From IMG/VR virus record IMGVR_UViG_3300013137_002261, positions 1 through 26,847 of that record: a stretch of DNA of 26,847 nucleotides, one strand, 5' to 3'. Below the pieces are notes generated by a model, which was not told where the DNA came from, ran no database searches, and saw only the letters and a program-made list of their open reading frames with translations. Source of the stretch: a virus. Position numbers and translations under genes: made by a program. This document shows, piece by piece, positions 14,806-23,542 of this stretch (positions within the stretch are counted from its first letter, which is position 1; the number at the start of each line of letters is the position of its first letter).

Positions 14806-16854
14806 TTACATCGTGAGAAAGTCTTGATTTTTGTACGAAATTTTGTCGTACAAATTTCTAGGAGCAATCTTCAAATCTGCCAAAATTGGAATCTCAAAGT
14901 TCCAATTAGAAAAAATAGCAAGTATAGGTTCAACTAAATGTTGCTCCTCTCTGTGCCATTCGAAAATAATTTCATCATGGATGTTACCAACAAGTCGTGT
15001 CCGTGCTCCCTCCTCAAGCAAAAATTCATAACAATTAGTCATAATAGTCTTAAAAATATGAGCAGCACTACCCTGAATCATAAAATTAACTGCCTGACGC
15101 AGCATTTCTTCCATCTCAAATTCATCAGTAGTTGTCTTTAGAGCCGGCAATCTTCGAACATGCCCAAACATTTCCTTAACATAGCCATTTCTAGTAGCAA
15201 AATTTCTTACAGCAGAAACAAACGCAGCAGCAACATCATAGGTCTTCCAGTAAATATTAATATATTCAGCGCAATCCTTTACAGACTTAAAAATATTTGC
15301 CTCCTTCAAAAGAATACCTTGAAATTTTTTCGCACCGCATCCATAAAAAGCTGAAAAATTCAGCTGCTTACCAACAGTACGCTGCTCTTTGGTAAGCTCC
15401 TCTGCTGTAACTCCAAACAAGCCACAACCAGTTTGTGCATGTAAATCTATTCCATGCTTATATGCATAAATCATCTTAGGGTCTTTAGAGTAAATAGCTG
15501 CAAGCCTAAGCTCTATTTGACTTAAATCACAGCACACATATATAAACTGATCACTTTCTGGCACAAGTGCGCGCTTAATAGGCGCGCCTCTGGGCCAATT
15601 CTGCATATTAGGATTAGACGAGGAAAGTCTTGATGTTACTGCAACTATCTGATTGTACGAAGTATGCAACTTCCCATCTTTAGTTACTCTATCTAAAATA
15701 CCATTACAATACGTGCCTACAACCTTATTAGCCTCTCTAACATCTAAAATATCTTTAACTATCGGATAACGTTTCTTAATAAAGCAGAGAGAAAGTTCAT
15801 CTGTTTTCATTTCTCCAGATTTCTTAGAAATCTTTCCAGTATCGATCCCTTTGGATTTAAAGGCAGAAATAAGTTGTTTGGTTGAAGCAACATCAAACTT
15901 GAAACCAAAAAAATCATAAATCTTTTTAGACGCAACACGCTCTATTTCTACATATGTATCCTGGATCTTCTTAATAGCATCTTTATCAACCCTGAATCCT
16001 TGGATCTCCTGATCTAAAAGACAAAGAAGCGTGCGTCTTTCCTGCTCATACAGTGCAGCAAACCCTTTAGCCTGAAGTTCAGCCTTAAACAATTGATAGA
16101 GATCAAAAGTGTAAACAGCATCCTTACATGCATAAGGTGCCATCAATGAAATAGGAATTATAGCGTATGAAACATACCTCTTCTTTGCCTCAGGAAATAT
16201 CTTTCTAGCGGCCTCCATGTATGCCTCTAGAATACCCTCTTCGTTTGCTGCTCCTTTAAATAAGAAGGTATCAGCTAGTACTTTTAGTTTATGCGATCCA
16301 TTTTCATCTAGAAGAAAATGTTGACAAGCAGTATCTTCTACGTTTAGAGGAAAATACTTACATGCTGTATAAAACTTTTTACAATCAAACTTCGCATTAT
16401 GCAATACCCATTTTATCTCTGGGTCTAAAAATAGATCTGAAAGTTCATCCCATAAGACTTTCTCCTGAAATTGTTTTTCACTTGTTACATGCTTAATAGG
16501 AATATAATAAGCAGAGGCGTCCCCAAACGCTAATGAAACACCAATAATCCAATCATCATAGTCAAGACCAGTCGTTTCGGTATCTATAGCCACTAACTTA
16601 TAGTTTTTTATCTTAGGAATAACCTCATGTACAAAATCATAAACCGATACAATCGTTTTTAGATTAATTTTCTTATAGTACTCAGAGCTTGCTTGGACAA
16701 TTCCTCTAGTAACAGATTTAAGGGCAGCCTCTGTTATAGGGATCGTTGCTGGATCAAATTTATGAGAAAATAAAAAATCTGTAGATGATTTAATGCCCTT
16801 AGAATCTATACCTAGCTCAAAGGCCATTTGATTTTTTAATGGTTTTCTCGCCAC
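14806..16854 (-). CDS. Family A DNA polymerase with 3'-5' exonuclease
   Basis: A 682-residue replicative polymerase. The proofreading domain has AIDTETTGL (D91, E93), LHNAKFDCK (D157) and YACKDAVYTFD (D245). The polymerase domain has motif A CDLSQIELR (D443), motif B RTVGKQLNFSAFYG (492-505) and motif C NIHDEIIFEW (HDE at about 626-628). No 5'-3' exonuclease domain is present, as in T7-like and many other phage polymerases. All catalytic residues are visible. The start is a GTG overlapping the end of the zinc-ribbon gene, with AAGG six bases before it. It is the last gene of the helicase-primase-polymerase run. Confidence 0.95.
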   Translation of the reverse strand: MARKPLKNQMAFELGIDSKGIKSSTDFLFSHKFDPATIPITEAALKSVTRGIVQASSEYYKKINLKTIVSVYDFVHEVIPKIKNYKLVAIDTETTGLDYDDWIIGVSLAFGDASAYYIPIKHVTSEKQFQEKVLWDELSDLFLDPEIKWVLHNAKFDCKKFYTACKYFPLNVEDTACQHFLLDENGSHKLKVLADTFLFKGAANEEGILEAYMEAARKIFPEAKKRYVSYAIIPISLMAPYACKDAVYTFDLYQLFKAELQAKGFAALYEQERRTLLCLLDQEIQGFRVDKDAIKKIQDTYVEIERVASKKIYDFFGFKFDVASTKQLISAFKSKGIDTGKISKKSGEMKTDELSLCFIKKRYPIVKDILDVREANKVVGTYCNGILDRVTKDGKLHTSYNQIVAVTSRLSSSNPNMQNWPRGAPIKRALVPESDQFIYVCCDLSQIELRLAAIYSKDPKMIYAYKHGIDLHAQTGCGLFGVTAEELTKEQRTVGKQLNFSAFYGCGAKKFQGILLKEANIFKSVKDCAEYINIYWKTYDVAAAFVSAVRNFATRNGYVKEMFGHVRRLPALKTTTDEFEMEEMLRQAVNFMIQGSAAHIFKTIMTNCYEFLLEEGARTRLVGNIHDEIIFEWHREEQHLVEPILAIFSNWNFEIPILADLKIAPRNLYDKISYKNQDFLTM

Positions 16855-16855
16855 A

Positions 16856-17167
16856 CTATACCTTCTTTATTCTGCTATTTATAGGTGTAATCTCTCCTTC
16901 GCGCCTTCTAGTGAGAGCAGAAAAGTCTCCATCTGCCATTTGCGTTGCTATTTCTCTATGAATACGGGCATTGTCAGCTACTGCACGCTTATGTATAGCG
17001 TTTTGCATAGAGTCTGAATCAGATAATTTTGCAAGATATGGAGCGCCTATACAACGCACATAAGGCTCTCCGCACGCACACAGTATTATATCGTTCCGCT
17101 CCTCAAATTTAACATCTTTTTCTATTGAACTTCCGCAAGTTTTACAGACGTAATCATAGGTAGGCAT
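16856..17167 (-). CDS. FmdB-type zinc-ribbon protein
   Basis: A 103-residue protein beginning MPTYDYVCKTCGSSIE, then CACGEPYVRCIGAP. This is the pattern of the FmdB/CxxC_CxxC_SSSS putative regulatory family, which carries an N-terminal rubredoxin-like zinc ribbon. The rest is helical and polar. The family's role is not defined; a DNA- or protein-binding accessory is likely. It overlaps the gene before it by 46 bases and sits directly before the DNA polymerase start, so it is probably co-translated with the replisome genes. Confidence 0.8.
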   Translation of the reverse strand: MPTYDYVCKTCGSSIEKDVKFEERNDIILCACGEPYVRCIGAPYLAKLSDSDSMQNAIHKRAVADNARIHREIATQMADGDFSALTRRREGEITPINSRIKKV

Positions 17168-17670
17168 AACGTGTCCTCTTTGTGTGCACGCACAATTTGT
17201 ACTCTAGAGATCGCTATTTTATCACGAATAACTGTTATTATCTCATTAACATCCTCAGTAGTTTTTATTGTGTAAGATTTAGCTCTATAATTATCTGTAT
17301 ACACCTTAATTAAAATTCCAATATCAACATTTTCTAAAGGTAATTCATATAGATATAAAATTTTGTTTTTGCTTAATTTTAAAAACCCAACCGCACTCTT
17401 CGCCTTTTTATCTATGTGCACCAAACACGATAAGCTCTTTAATCTGTGCACAAGCAATGCCATTGCTTCCGCATTTCTATTTACGTTAAAAAACCCATAC
17501 GCTGCAAAATGCAGCATGTCTATACGCCTGTATGCCTCCTCTACTATAGGCTTTGCTAATGCTGATACCTCTATACAAGCATCTTTATGCTCGCACCCCC
17601 TCACAGGACAGGTCATTACCCCTATAAGGAAGTTTGAAAAGCAATCAGGTCTTCTTCTAGAAATTAGCAT
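17122..17670 (-). CDS. Unknown protein with N-terminal cysteine cluster
   Basis: A 182-residue protein with CPVRGCEHKDAC near residue 21, a possible zinc or metal-binding group, then an alternating helix/strand region rich in hydrophobic residues. No known family is recognised. It begins next to the primase stop with no clear Shine-Dalgarno site; an internal ATG at M19 is a possible alternative start. Position between primase and polymerase suggests a replication accessory. The C-terminal part overlaps the FmdB-like gene in a different frame. Confidence 0.65.
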   Translation of the reverse strand: MLISRRRPDCFSNFLIGVMTCPVRGCEHKDACIEVSALAKPIVEEAYRRIDMLHFAAYGFFNVNRNAEAMALLVHRLKSLSCLVHIDKKAKSAVGFLKLSKNKILYLYELPLENVDIGILIKVYTDNYRAKSYTIKTTEDVNEIITVIRDKIAISRVQIVRAHKEDTLCLPMITSVKLAEVQ

Positions 17671-17671
17671 A

Positions 17672-18628
17672 TTAATGTATTAATGCGTAGACTAAGTTTA
17701 CAGAACGGGGATTACCAATAGTTGCATACGCCTCTCTTATTAAAGACTCTGACGCCTCGCCAGGATCTTTTGCATCCACGAGCATCACATCAGCATTGGG
17801 AAGCTCTTTAGCGGTTTTTACTGTAGTAGCTAAAGCGTCCTTATCCCAGCAGATAACAACTCGTTCAAACATTTTCAGAATGTTACGTTGTCCGGCTGAC
17901 AAGTTCTTAGTAAAAGAAGCCACTACCTGGCACCCAGGTAGTGCCCTTTCTACGGAAAAGAGATCAAATACACCTTCAACAACAATAATTTCTCTAGTAT
18001 TACATACTGAATCTTGGTTATAAAATGCGCTGTTATATTTAAAATCTAAAGGAAAAAGATAAGGGCGATAAAGTGCGTCTTTATACCTGCGCTTATACTC
18101 CGCCTTACTAAGCAATGTTCTTGCAGTCCAACCTATATTCTTTCCATGTACAACTACAGGAATTATAATTCGCTCTTGATAGAGCCCAGCATAACAAAAA
18201 TGAAAATCATGATGCTCAACTTGCTCTATTGTTAGTCCTCTGTTGAACAGATACTCTAAAGCCCGCACTCCTATAGAATCTATTTCACGTACACCACTCT
18301 CAGTAAGTACTGAGCGCGTATATCTAGGCAATGCAATCTCTGAAAGCTCTGTATCAAGAACCTTAGGAGTTGGCTTCAAAACCTCAGCATACTCATTAAC
18401 ATCAAAATTATCACCAAATAATGTCTTGAATAGCTTTACTAAATTTCTTGTTTTATACCCACAACGAAAGCAGTGGGCACTACCTTTCTTTGGATTTATG
18501 TAGAGTTTGCCTTTTTTATCAGGAGTTTTTTGTGTAAATCCACAGTACAGACAATTAATGCGGTATTCACCCTTAGCTTTTTCATTGGCAGTTCTAGGAT
18601 AACTAATACTCGCAAGAAGACGCATCAT
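17672..18628 (-). CDS. DNA primase with zinc ribbon and TOPRIM
   Basis: A 318-residue DnaG-like primase. It has an N-terminal zinc ribbon (CLYCG at 26-30, CFRCG at 53-57) that recognises the template, and a TOPRIM core with VVEGVFDLFS (catalytic Glu), the CWDKDALAT motif and KDPGE. It makes RNA primers for lagging-strand synthesis and probably acts with the DnaB-like helicase encoded immediately upstream. The first of two ATGs overlaps the helicase stop, and GAGG lies six bases before it. The protein is shorter than bacterial DnaG, lacking the C-terminal helicase-binding domain, as is common in phages. Confidence 0.92.
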   Translation of the reverse strand: MMRLLASISYPRTANEKAKGEYRINCLYCGFTQKTPDKKGKLYINPKKGSAHCFRCGYKTRNLVKLFKTLFGDNFDVNEYAEVLKPTPKVLDTELSEIALPRYTRSVLTESGVREIDSIGVRALEYLFNRGLTIEQVEHHDFHFCYAGLYQERIIIPVVVHGKNIGWTARTLLSKAEYKRRYKDALYRPYLFPLDFKYNSAFYNQDSVCNTREIIVVEGVFDLFSVERALPGCQVVASFTKNLSAGQRNILKMFERVVICWDKDALATTVKTAKELPNADVMLVDAKDPGEASESLIREAYATIGNPRSVNLVYALIH

Positions 18629-19914
18629 CCATGTCCTCGCTTAAAAAGCTGCGTATGCCCAAAATTAGTATCAAAGTCAAATGTTAAAAACTTTCTTCCG
18701 CCACGTTGTTTTAGTATCGTTATTCTAGCTTTGTTTTGCTTGTACTCTTCGTCTGTTTGATCCAACATTAATAAACAATCTACGTGATGATAAATTTCAA
18801 GTGATTTCCCCACATGTTTAACAGTCTTGTTCTTTAATCCCAAACCTTCTCGATTTGCTTGGGCTGCTGTCACAATACAAATATCATCCTCAGTACACCA
18901 CCCATGAAGCTGAGCGAATATCTTACCTATTGCTGAATATTCCTCCATCCCCCTGAAATCATGCTTGAGAAGCGCCGCATAGTCAATCAAAACTAACCTT
19001 GGTGCCATCCCTTTAACTTTCAAAGAAGAATAATGTGCTCTTAGCTCTTTAATAGAAACTCCCATAGAAGGAAATTCTTTAATAATAAGCTTATTATCAA
19101 AAATAGTCTTTATTTGATCCATTAAAAGCTTTGTTTCTTTTGGGTATTCAATATAAGCTAATTCATTCAACCCTAAACTAGTATCAATACGCTCTGCTAC
19201 CTCTTCTTCAGGCATTTCTAACGTGTAGTATACTATGGACTCATTATTAGCAAGTACATTAAGCTCAGCCAAGTCTTTTAACCACATAGACTTGCCCTGC
19301 CCACCCTCGGCTACTAAGCAGTAAAGCCTTTTAGTACTAAGCCCCCCATATCGTAGAACTTCATCTAGAGCCCCTAACCCTGACGTATATATTCTGTGTG
19401 CCTCTGGGCTTTTAGTTATTCGTTTCTCAATGCCCTCAGCATAATTAGTTCCGGTCCCTTGTGTAAATTCAAGTCTAGTTCTAGCCTCTTGCCAACGTTT
19501 ATCCAATTCTTCAAACTGGTCTAACTGATAAAGTGCCGGTGACTCCAGAATTACCTTTTTCCATTCCATCTTCTTTAAGAATGGAACTACCTTATCAATA
19601 ATATAAGGCTTATCTTCCTCAGAAGGAAAAATCTGATTAGACTCCACAAGAGAAATAGCTGAAGAAACAGCATTCTCATCATGGGCATCTGCCCTAATTG
19701 CCATTTCCTCAACAATTACATCTACAGATGGGGTTTCCTTATAATCAATAACACAATCCCTAACTATTGAGAATATAAATCCTAACCCAGGATCTTCAAA
19801 GTACTCCGGTAAGATAAACTGCGACCCATATGTAGCAAATTCTTTATTTGCTAGCATTAGGTGCAACAACTTTAATTGAAATTTCTTAGAAAATGAGAAT
19901 GTAGAAGTAGCCAC
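18625..19914 (-). CDS. DnaB-like replicative helicase
   Basis: A 429-residue hexameric helicase of the RecA-fold DnaB/gp41 type. The N-terminal helical domain resembles the DnaB N-domain. The motor has Walker A AEGGQGKSM (202-210), VYYTLEMPEEEVAERID, Walker B LVLIDYAALL and the DnaB-type ITILKQRGGRK near the C-terminus. It unwinds the fork and partners the primase downstream, with which it overlaps by four bases. The start is a GTG with a weak ribosome site, so the precise N-terminus is less sure than the family. Confidence 0.93.
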   Translation of the reverse strand: MATSTFSFSKKFQLKLLHLMLANKEFATYGSQFILPEYFEDPGLGFIFSIVRDCVIDYKETPSVDVIVEEMAIRADAHDENAVSSAISLVESNQIFPSEEDKPYIIDKVVPFLKKMEWKKVILESPALYQLDQFEELDKRWQEARTRLEFTQGTGTNYAEGIEKRITKSPEAHRIYTSGLGALDEVLRYGGLSTKRLYCLVAEGGQGKSMWLKDLAELNVLANNESIVYYTLEMPEEEVAERIDTSLGLNELAYIEYPKETKLLMDQIKTIFDNKLIIKEFPSMGVSIKELRAHYSSLKVKGMAPRLVLIDYAALLKHDFRGMEEYSAIGKIFAQLHGWCTEDDICIVTAAQANREGLGLKNKTVKHVGKSLEIYHHVDCLLMLDQTDEEYKQNKARITILKQRGGRKFLTFDFDTNFGHTQLFKRGHG

Positions 19915-19939
19915 TATATAAGGCTTTTATAAAAGAAAT

Positions 19940-20374
19940 TTAAATTAGGTTAAACCTCTTCAAGATCTCCAAAGGAACAGCAGGATCTTGAGCATTAATT
20001 GGTTTAGCCTGCATATGTGTAAGCTTCATAGAACTATAGCGTTTACCACTTAAATACTCCTTTTTATTAGAAAATGATAATAAGTTTTGTAAAGATACCT
20101 GCTCACCCCTCGCTAACGCCCGTGAATAGTTCCAGCCTATAAAATCCAAAGCCTTAATATCTGCGTCTACGCATCTTACAGAAAAAATGAAAGATGCTAT
20201 AAAAAGCGTAGAACGGTATAATGACCCAATGTCTCTCAGTACTGTCTTAATGAAAGCAGATGTAGGAATCAGTTCAATCAACAAGTCCATGACAGGTGAA
20301 ACAAACTCAATTTCCTCTGTTGAAATACCAGCTTGCACCCGATATCGCACATAAGCCGCAACATTGTCCGCCAT
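19940..20374 (-). CDS. Unknown protein preceding the replicative helicase
   Basis: A 144-residue, mainly helical protein with no motif that I recognise. A hydrophobic central stretch (STLFIASFIFSV) looks like a buried helix rather than a membrane span, since it is flanked by charged residues. The strong Shine-Dalgarno site (GGAGG, seven bases before the ATG) points to high expression. The gene lies 26 bases before the DnaB-like helicase, where many phages encode a helicase loader; that role is suggested by position only. A possible promoter lies just upstream. Confidence 0.65.
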   Translation of the reverse strand: MADNVAAYVRYRVQAGISTEEIEFVSPVMDLLIELIPTSAFIKTVLRDIGSLYRSTLFIASFIFSVRCVDADIKALDFIGWNYSRALARGEQVSLQNLLSFSNKKEYLSGKRYSSMKLTHMQAKPINAQDPAVPLEILKRFNLI

Positions 20375-20398
20375 CTGTGCCCCTCCTGCTCAGTCACC

Positions 20399-20427
20399 AT
20401 CAGACCACAAGTCACCCGCAGAGACAA
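20399..20427 (-). promoter_or_regulatory. Possible promoter before the helicase operon
   Basis: Minus-strand TTGTCT (20422-20427), a 17-bp spacer and TCTGAT (20399-20404), four of six matches in each box. It sits in a GC-rich 58-base gap between the J-domain gene and the 144-residue gene. Weak on sequence alone. Confidence 0.3.
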
Positions 20428-20432
20428 TCCCC

Positions 20433-20786
20433 CTACGATCCTGGACGCGAGCGCATGTAAGCTGCCACCAGAGCCATATACAATTCAGTGTCCCCACCCT
20501 GGTCAGGATGAACCGCATGCGCGAGCCTCTTATACAGGGCATCAGCATCTTTAGACGCTAAAAACCAATCTTCCAATGACGTAGAAGAAAGATCTAATGT
20601 AATTCCTTCTTTAAAAAATCTAGGTAATTCTTTATACTGTTTACAAGTAATTCTAGCTACAAACAAGCCCCCTTTTTCTTGTTCAAAGATAGCTTTATCA
20701 TGAGAAACTATGTCTCTGTATAGAGGATACAGATCCTTACGAATAAAGATAATAATATGCTCTTTATTAAACTTTATATTAACCAT
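20433..20786 (-). CDS. Protein with C-terminal J domain (DnaJ-like)
   Basis: A 117-residue protein whose last 40 residues match a J domain: LYKRLAHAVHPDQGGDTELY, then helix MALVAAYM. The HPD tripeptide (93-95), which activates the ATPase of Hsp70, is intact. The J domain is at the C-terminus and lacks a clear helix IV. The N-terminal 75 residues (starting MVNIKFNKEHIIIFIRKDLY) are an unknown domain with strand-like hydrophobic stretches. By analogy with lambda replication it could recruit host DnaK to remodel a replication complex; its position two genes before the helicase fits. AGTAGG lies five bases before the ATG, which overlaps the previous stop. Confidence 0.8.
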   Translation of the reverse strand: MVNIKFNKEHIIIFIRKDLYPLYRDIVSHDKAIFEQEKGGLFVARITCKQYKELPRFFKEGITLDLSSTSLEDWFLASKDADALYKRLAHAVHPDQGGDTELYMALVAAYMRSRPGS

Positions 20787-21168
20787 ACGTACCTACTAAC
20801 ATAAGTTTAGTAAAACTTATATTTTCACCTTGCATATTCTTTCCTGACTCTACTGTAATCTTAGCAAGGTGAGCTATATAGTTATAAGGAATATCTGCTG
20901 TACCTGGAGTAATTTCTGGATATTTACATCTGCCTGGAAGAAGCCCTTGTGCTGTATCTACCACAATCCGCAAAGTTTGATCTTTATTTTCAATAATACG
21001 TCCAACAAAATTTATTATAAACCTAGATTTTGTAGAAAAAGCTGAAGGAGCCGATACAATAAATACCTCAAATGCTGACCTAGAAGACTTCACTAAAGGA
21101 TAATTAGAATACATTTCCACGTAAACAACATCACCAGGAACCAGCTTTGAAATTAAAAAATTAGGCAT
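20779..21168 (-). CDS. Unknown beta-rich protein
   Basis: A 129-residue protein with a beta-rich pattern (PGDVVYVEMYSNYPLV, FIINFVGRIIEN, LRIVVDT). It may be a small barrel-like domain, but no family is recognised. The Shine-Dalgarno site is weak. The ATG lies within the last codons of a possible 29-residue leader frame (21161-21250). The stop overlaps the start of the J-domain gene, so the two are probably expressed together. Confidence 0.65.
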   Translation of the reverse strand: MPNFLISKLVPGDVVYVEMYSNYPLVKSSRSAFEVFIVSAPSAFSTKSRFIINFVGRIIENKDQTLRIVVDTAQGLLPGRCKYPEITPGTADIPYNYIAHLAKITVESGKNMQGENISFTKLMLVGTYG

Positions 21169-21250
21169 CTTTTTTTAGCAGTCCAATGTGAATTATCAAT
21201 CTCGTGTAAAATTTATATGTCCGAAAAATTGTCCTCATTCTACTATTCAT
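21161..21250 (-). CDS. Possible 29-residue leader peptide
   Basis: A short frame (MNSRMRTIFRTYKFYTRLII, then a few more residues) sits in the 129-base gap and ends across the start codon of the 129-residue gene. It is basic and hydrophobic. Its Shine-Dalgarno site is poor. The coupling position is the main support; chance is a real alternative. Confidence 0.25.
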   Translation of the reverse strand: MNSRMRTIFRTYKFYTRLIIHIGLLKKDA

Positions 21251-21297
21251 GAGTATATTCTCAATCAGGTTAAGTCACTTACATCCCATCTGAAAAA

Positions 21298-21921
21298 CTA
21301 AACATCGCGAGTCACCCTTGTACGAGTATAAATAGCTAATACACTCCCAATAAATCTGTGTTCACTATCTTGTGGAACAAGCTTGTGCCTAAGTGTAGTT
21401 GAGTCATGTACTGATATACTCTTAGAACTTACATACCTATCTAGGTTGTTAGCATAAATAACAGCTGCATCCTCAATATCATGCCCTATCACACGAGAAA
21501 AATACATTAACGTACAATCAGACGCTCCTTCTTTCTTTAATAAAGAAAGAAATAGATAATGCTCCTTCTCTAGAGGAAGTTCTATCACTTCCACATCAAA
21601 ACAAAGAAATGCATTAGGGCTGGGCTCTACAGGAGCCCGCACAAAAACAGACGGAGATCTAGGCTCATTATTTATAATAATGTTTCCTGTGTAATCTTGG
21701 GTGATTGTATCAATGTCTATCGAGCACGATGCTTCAGATGTGTATCCGAAATTAGATACAGGCCCCTCACACCACATCATATATCGATCATAATCAAACT
21801 CTGGCCTAGCTATAGAATGTGGCATACTCATAAAATGCTTAGCCGTAAGCTCCATCTCCCGGTCAAACAAAGACGAAACTGAGTACAGCTTCGGCGTGAT
21901 ATAGTGCGTAACTTTTAGCAC
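21298..21921 (-). CDS. Unknown protein, 5' end uncertain
   Basis: A 207-residue protein from a GTG at 21921, with mixed strands and helices (VFVRAPVEPSPNAFLCFDVE, EHYLFLSLLKKEG) and no recognised motif. The reading frame stays open upstream for another 15 codons to the helicase stop and looks coding there (YDWFEFDGAFNKEYSV), yet has no in-frame start. An ATG at 21963, with GAG seven bases before it, is one base out of frame. The native gene may therefore begin there, with one base missing in this sequence. The ribosome site of the GTG itself is weak. Confidence 0.6.
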   Translation of the reverse strand: MLKVTHYITPKLYSVSSLFDREMELTAKHFMSMPHSIARPEFDYDRYMMWCEGPVSNFGYTSEASCSIDIDTITQDYTGNIIINNEPRSPSVFVRAPVEPSPNAFLCFDVEVIELPLEKEHYLFLSLLKKEGASDCTLMYFSRVIGHDIEDAAVIYANNLDRYVSSKSISVHDSTTLRHKLVPQDSEHRFIGSVLAIYTRTRVTRDV

Positions 21922-21966
21922 AGAATATTCTTTATTAAATGCCCCATCAAATTCAAACCAGTCATA

Positions 21967-22155
21967 TTAATTCTCGTCTATATGAATAGTAAATGACTTG
22001 TTTTTGCTATACTCACTAATTCTATGCTCTGAATGATCCAGTAAGGACTTGTGCGTAGCATCAATAAAGTCGTGTATTTGCAACCGATCTGCATGTCCAC
22101 CCTTACGAAGTCCTCGCCCTGATCGCTGATGCACCTTTATTACAGATTCTCCACC
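21967..22155 (-). pseudogene. C-terminal part of the UvsW-like helicase, shifted frame
   Basis: This frame has no start codon of its own but continues the helicase: GGESVIKVHQRSGRGLRKGG contains motif VI (QRxGRxxR) with its arginine finger, followed by LQIHDFIDATHKSLLDH and a polar tail to a stop at 21967. It is joined to the upstream part by a -1 shift at the four-G run at 22154-22157. Whether the joined protein is made by ribosomal frameshifting, or the gap is a mutation or sequence error, cannot be decided here. Confidence 0.8.
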
Positions 22156-23354
22156 CCAGCCATTATCAATACATCAATCTCAGGAATATCGATTCCTTGA
22201 TCAAATATGGTAGAAGCAATTATTGTAGGACAATCACCAGCTCTAAACTCATCAACAAGTATTTTTCTTTGAGCTACTTTGGTCTTTCCACTCAAAAAGG
22301 GAGCATCTAATGCGCTGCTAAAAATCTCACCATGAGCGATTTCTTTAACTAAAATCATCGTCTTTAACGAGTCTTCTTCAGCCTTAGACGCTATCTCAAT
22401 AATCAAACTATTTCTATAATCATTATTTACTATCCCATTCTGAACTGCAAAAACGTAGTCGCTTCCCCAAAGATCGTGACTTTCAATCGTGTGCATATAC
22501 ACGTCAGTTGCCAACAAAAAATCTTTTTCTACTAATTCATCTACAGGAATAAAAGAAACAACAGGGCCAAGTAAAGCCACTATGTCCATATTTTTGTTAT
22601 CGTCACGACTTAATGGTGTCCCTGACAACCCAAACCGCCAAGGAGCAAACGTCTTATTTATCACAGTTTTAAAAGTTGTAGCTGCTGCTGTGTGACACTC
22701 ATCCACAACTAATACATGAACCTGTGCCAAGTACTGAAGTAGCCCCAAGTCATGATTCTTAACCCCACTTGCTAATGTATCCACACTGGCTATAGTAATA
22801 TCTCCAAATACAAGATCCCCAGCAATACACTTAGTCACTCTTTTATTGGGGCAGTACTTTTTATATATATCATAGGTTTGTTCAACTAAAGACTTACCCC
22901 TAACAAGAAAAAGCGTAGGAAGGTCTATTGCCTGTACGACCGCAACGGATACAAGGGTCTTGCCTGCTCCCGTGGCAGCACCTAGAATGCCCCGCCCCGC
23001 TGCAAGTAACGCCTTTATACCTCTCAATTGATAATCACGAAGCTCAACTCCTTCAATTGATATCTTATCAAGATCATAAGAATATGTATACCCTGTATTG
23101 TCATTTACAACTACAGGTACTCCAACCATCGTACGAATCAAACTTTCTACAACAGGAAGAAATCCTGTAGAAAATCTACCAGCCTTAGCATCGAAAAATC
23201 TATAATACCCATCCCACTTCTTATTTTTAAATGCAGTACTAAACCAATAGTTCTTAGCCTTGTACGCTAAATTTTTATACAAAAAAGCATAAACTTCTGC
23301 ATCTGGAGATACTGTACATTTATCTAACCTCTTATCTATAACTATAGATCGCAT
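22140..23354 (-). CDS. UvsW-like SF2 DNA helicase, frameshifted before motif VI
   Basis: A 404-residue superfamily 2 helicase. It has an N-terminal region resembling the UvsW start, the Q-like LRDYQLRGIKALL, Walker A GAATGAGKTL, motif II VDECHTAAA, motif III FGLSGTPL, and motif V TIFDQGIDIPEIDVLI. UvsW-type helicases unwind branched DNA and RNA-DNA hybrids and help switch from origin to recombination-dependent replication. The frame ends early at AGVENL, just where motif VI should follow; motif VI is present in the next frame (21967-22155). The start ATG overlaps the stop of a 51-residue gene in a TAATG junction. Confidence 0.88.
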   Translation of the reverse strand: MRSIVIDKRLDKCTVSPDAEVYAFLYKNLAYKAKNYWFSTAFKNKKWDGYYRFFDAKAGRFSTGFLPVVESLIRTMVGVPVVVNDNTGYTYSYDLDKISIEGVELRDYQLRGIKALLAAGRGILGAATGAGKTLVSVAVVQAIDLPTLFLVRGKSLVEQTYDIYKKYCPNKRVTKCIAGDLVFGDITIASVDTLASGVKNHDLGLLQYLAQVHVLVVDECHTAAATTFKTVINKTFAPWRFGLSGTPLSRDDNKNMDIVALLGPVVSFIPVDELVEKDFLLATDVYMHTIESHDLWGSDYVFAVQNGIVNNDYRNSLIIEIASKAEEDSLKTMILVKEIAHGEIFSSALDAPFLSGKTKVAQRKILVDEFRAGDCPTIIASTIFDQGIDIPEIDVLIMAGVENL

Positions 23355-23509
23355 TAATTACTCCAAATAAATATAAACGAAAATCCAACCTGCCATGAAT
23401 GTAAAAGAACTCTTTTCTTTTCGTTCATATTGTTATTCAAATATGTAACCAACCTATCTATTTCACCAGGAGTTGTAGCTCTTAATGTAAATACTTCTAC
23501 GTTATTCAT
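23354..23509 (-). CDS. Small 51-residue unknown protein
   Basis: A short frame beginning MNNVEVFTLRATTPGEIDRL and ending with a hydrophobic, aromatic segment (SWQVGFSFIFIWSN). GGAG lies four bases before the ATG, and the stop overlaps the helicase start in a TAATG junction, so it is well placed for coupled translation. It accounts for most of the 188-base gap between genes. No family is recognised. Confidence 0.6.
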   Translation of the reverse strand: MNNVEVFTLRATTPGEIDRLVTYLNNNMNEKKRVLLHSWQVGFSFIFIWSN

Positions 23510-23542
23510 TATGCTCCACAAATACCACAAACAGTGGTTTAT

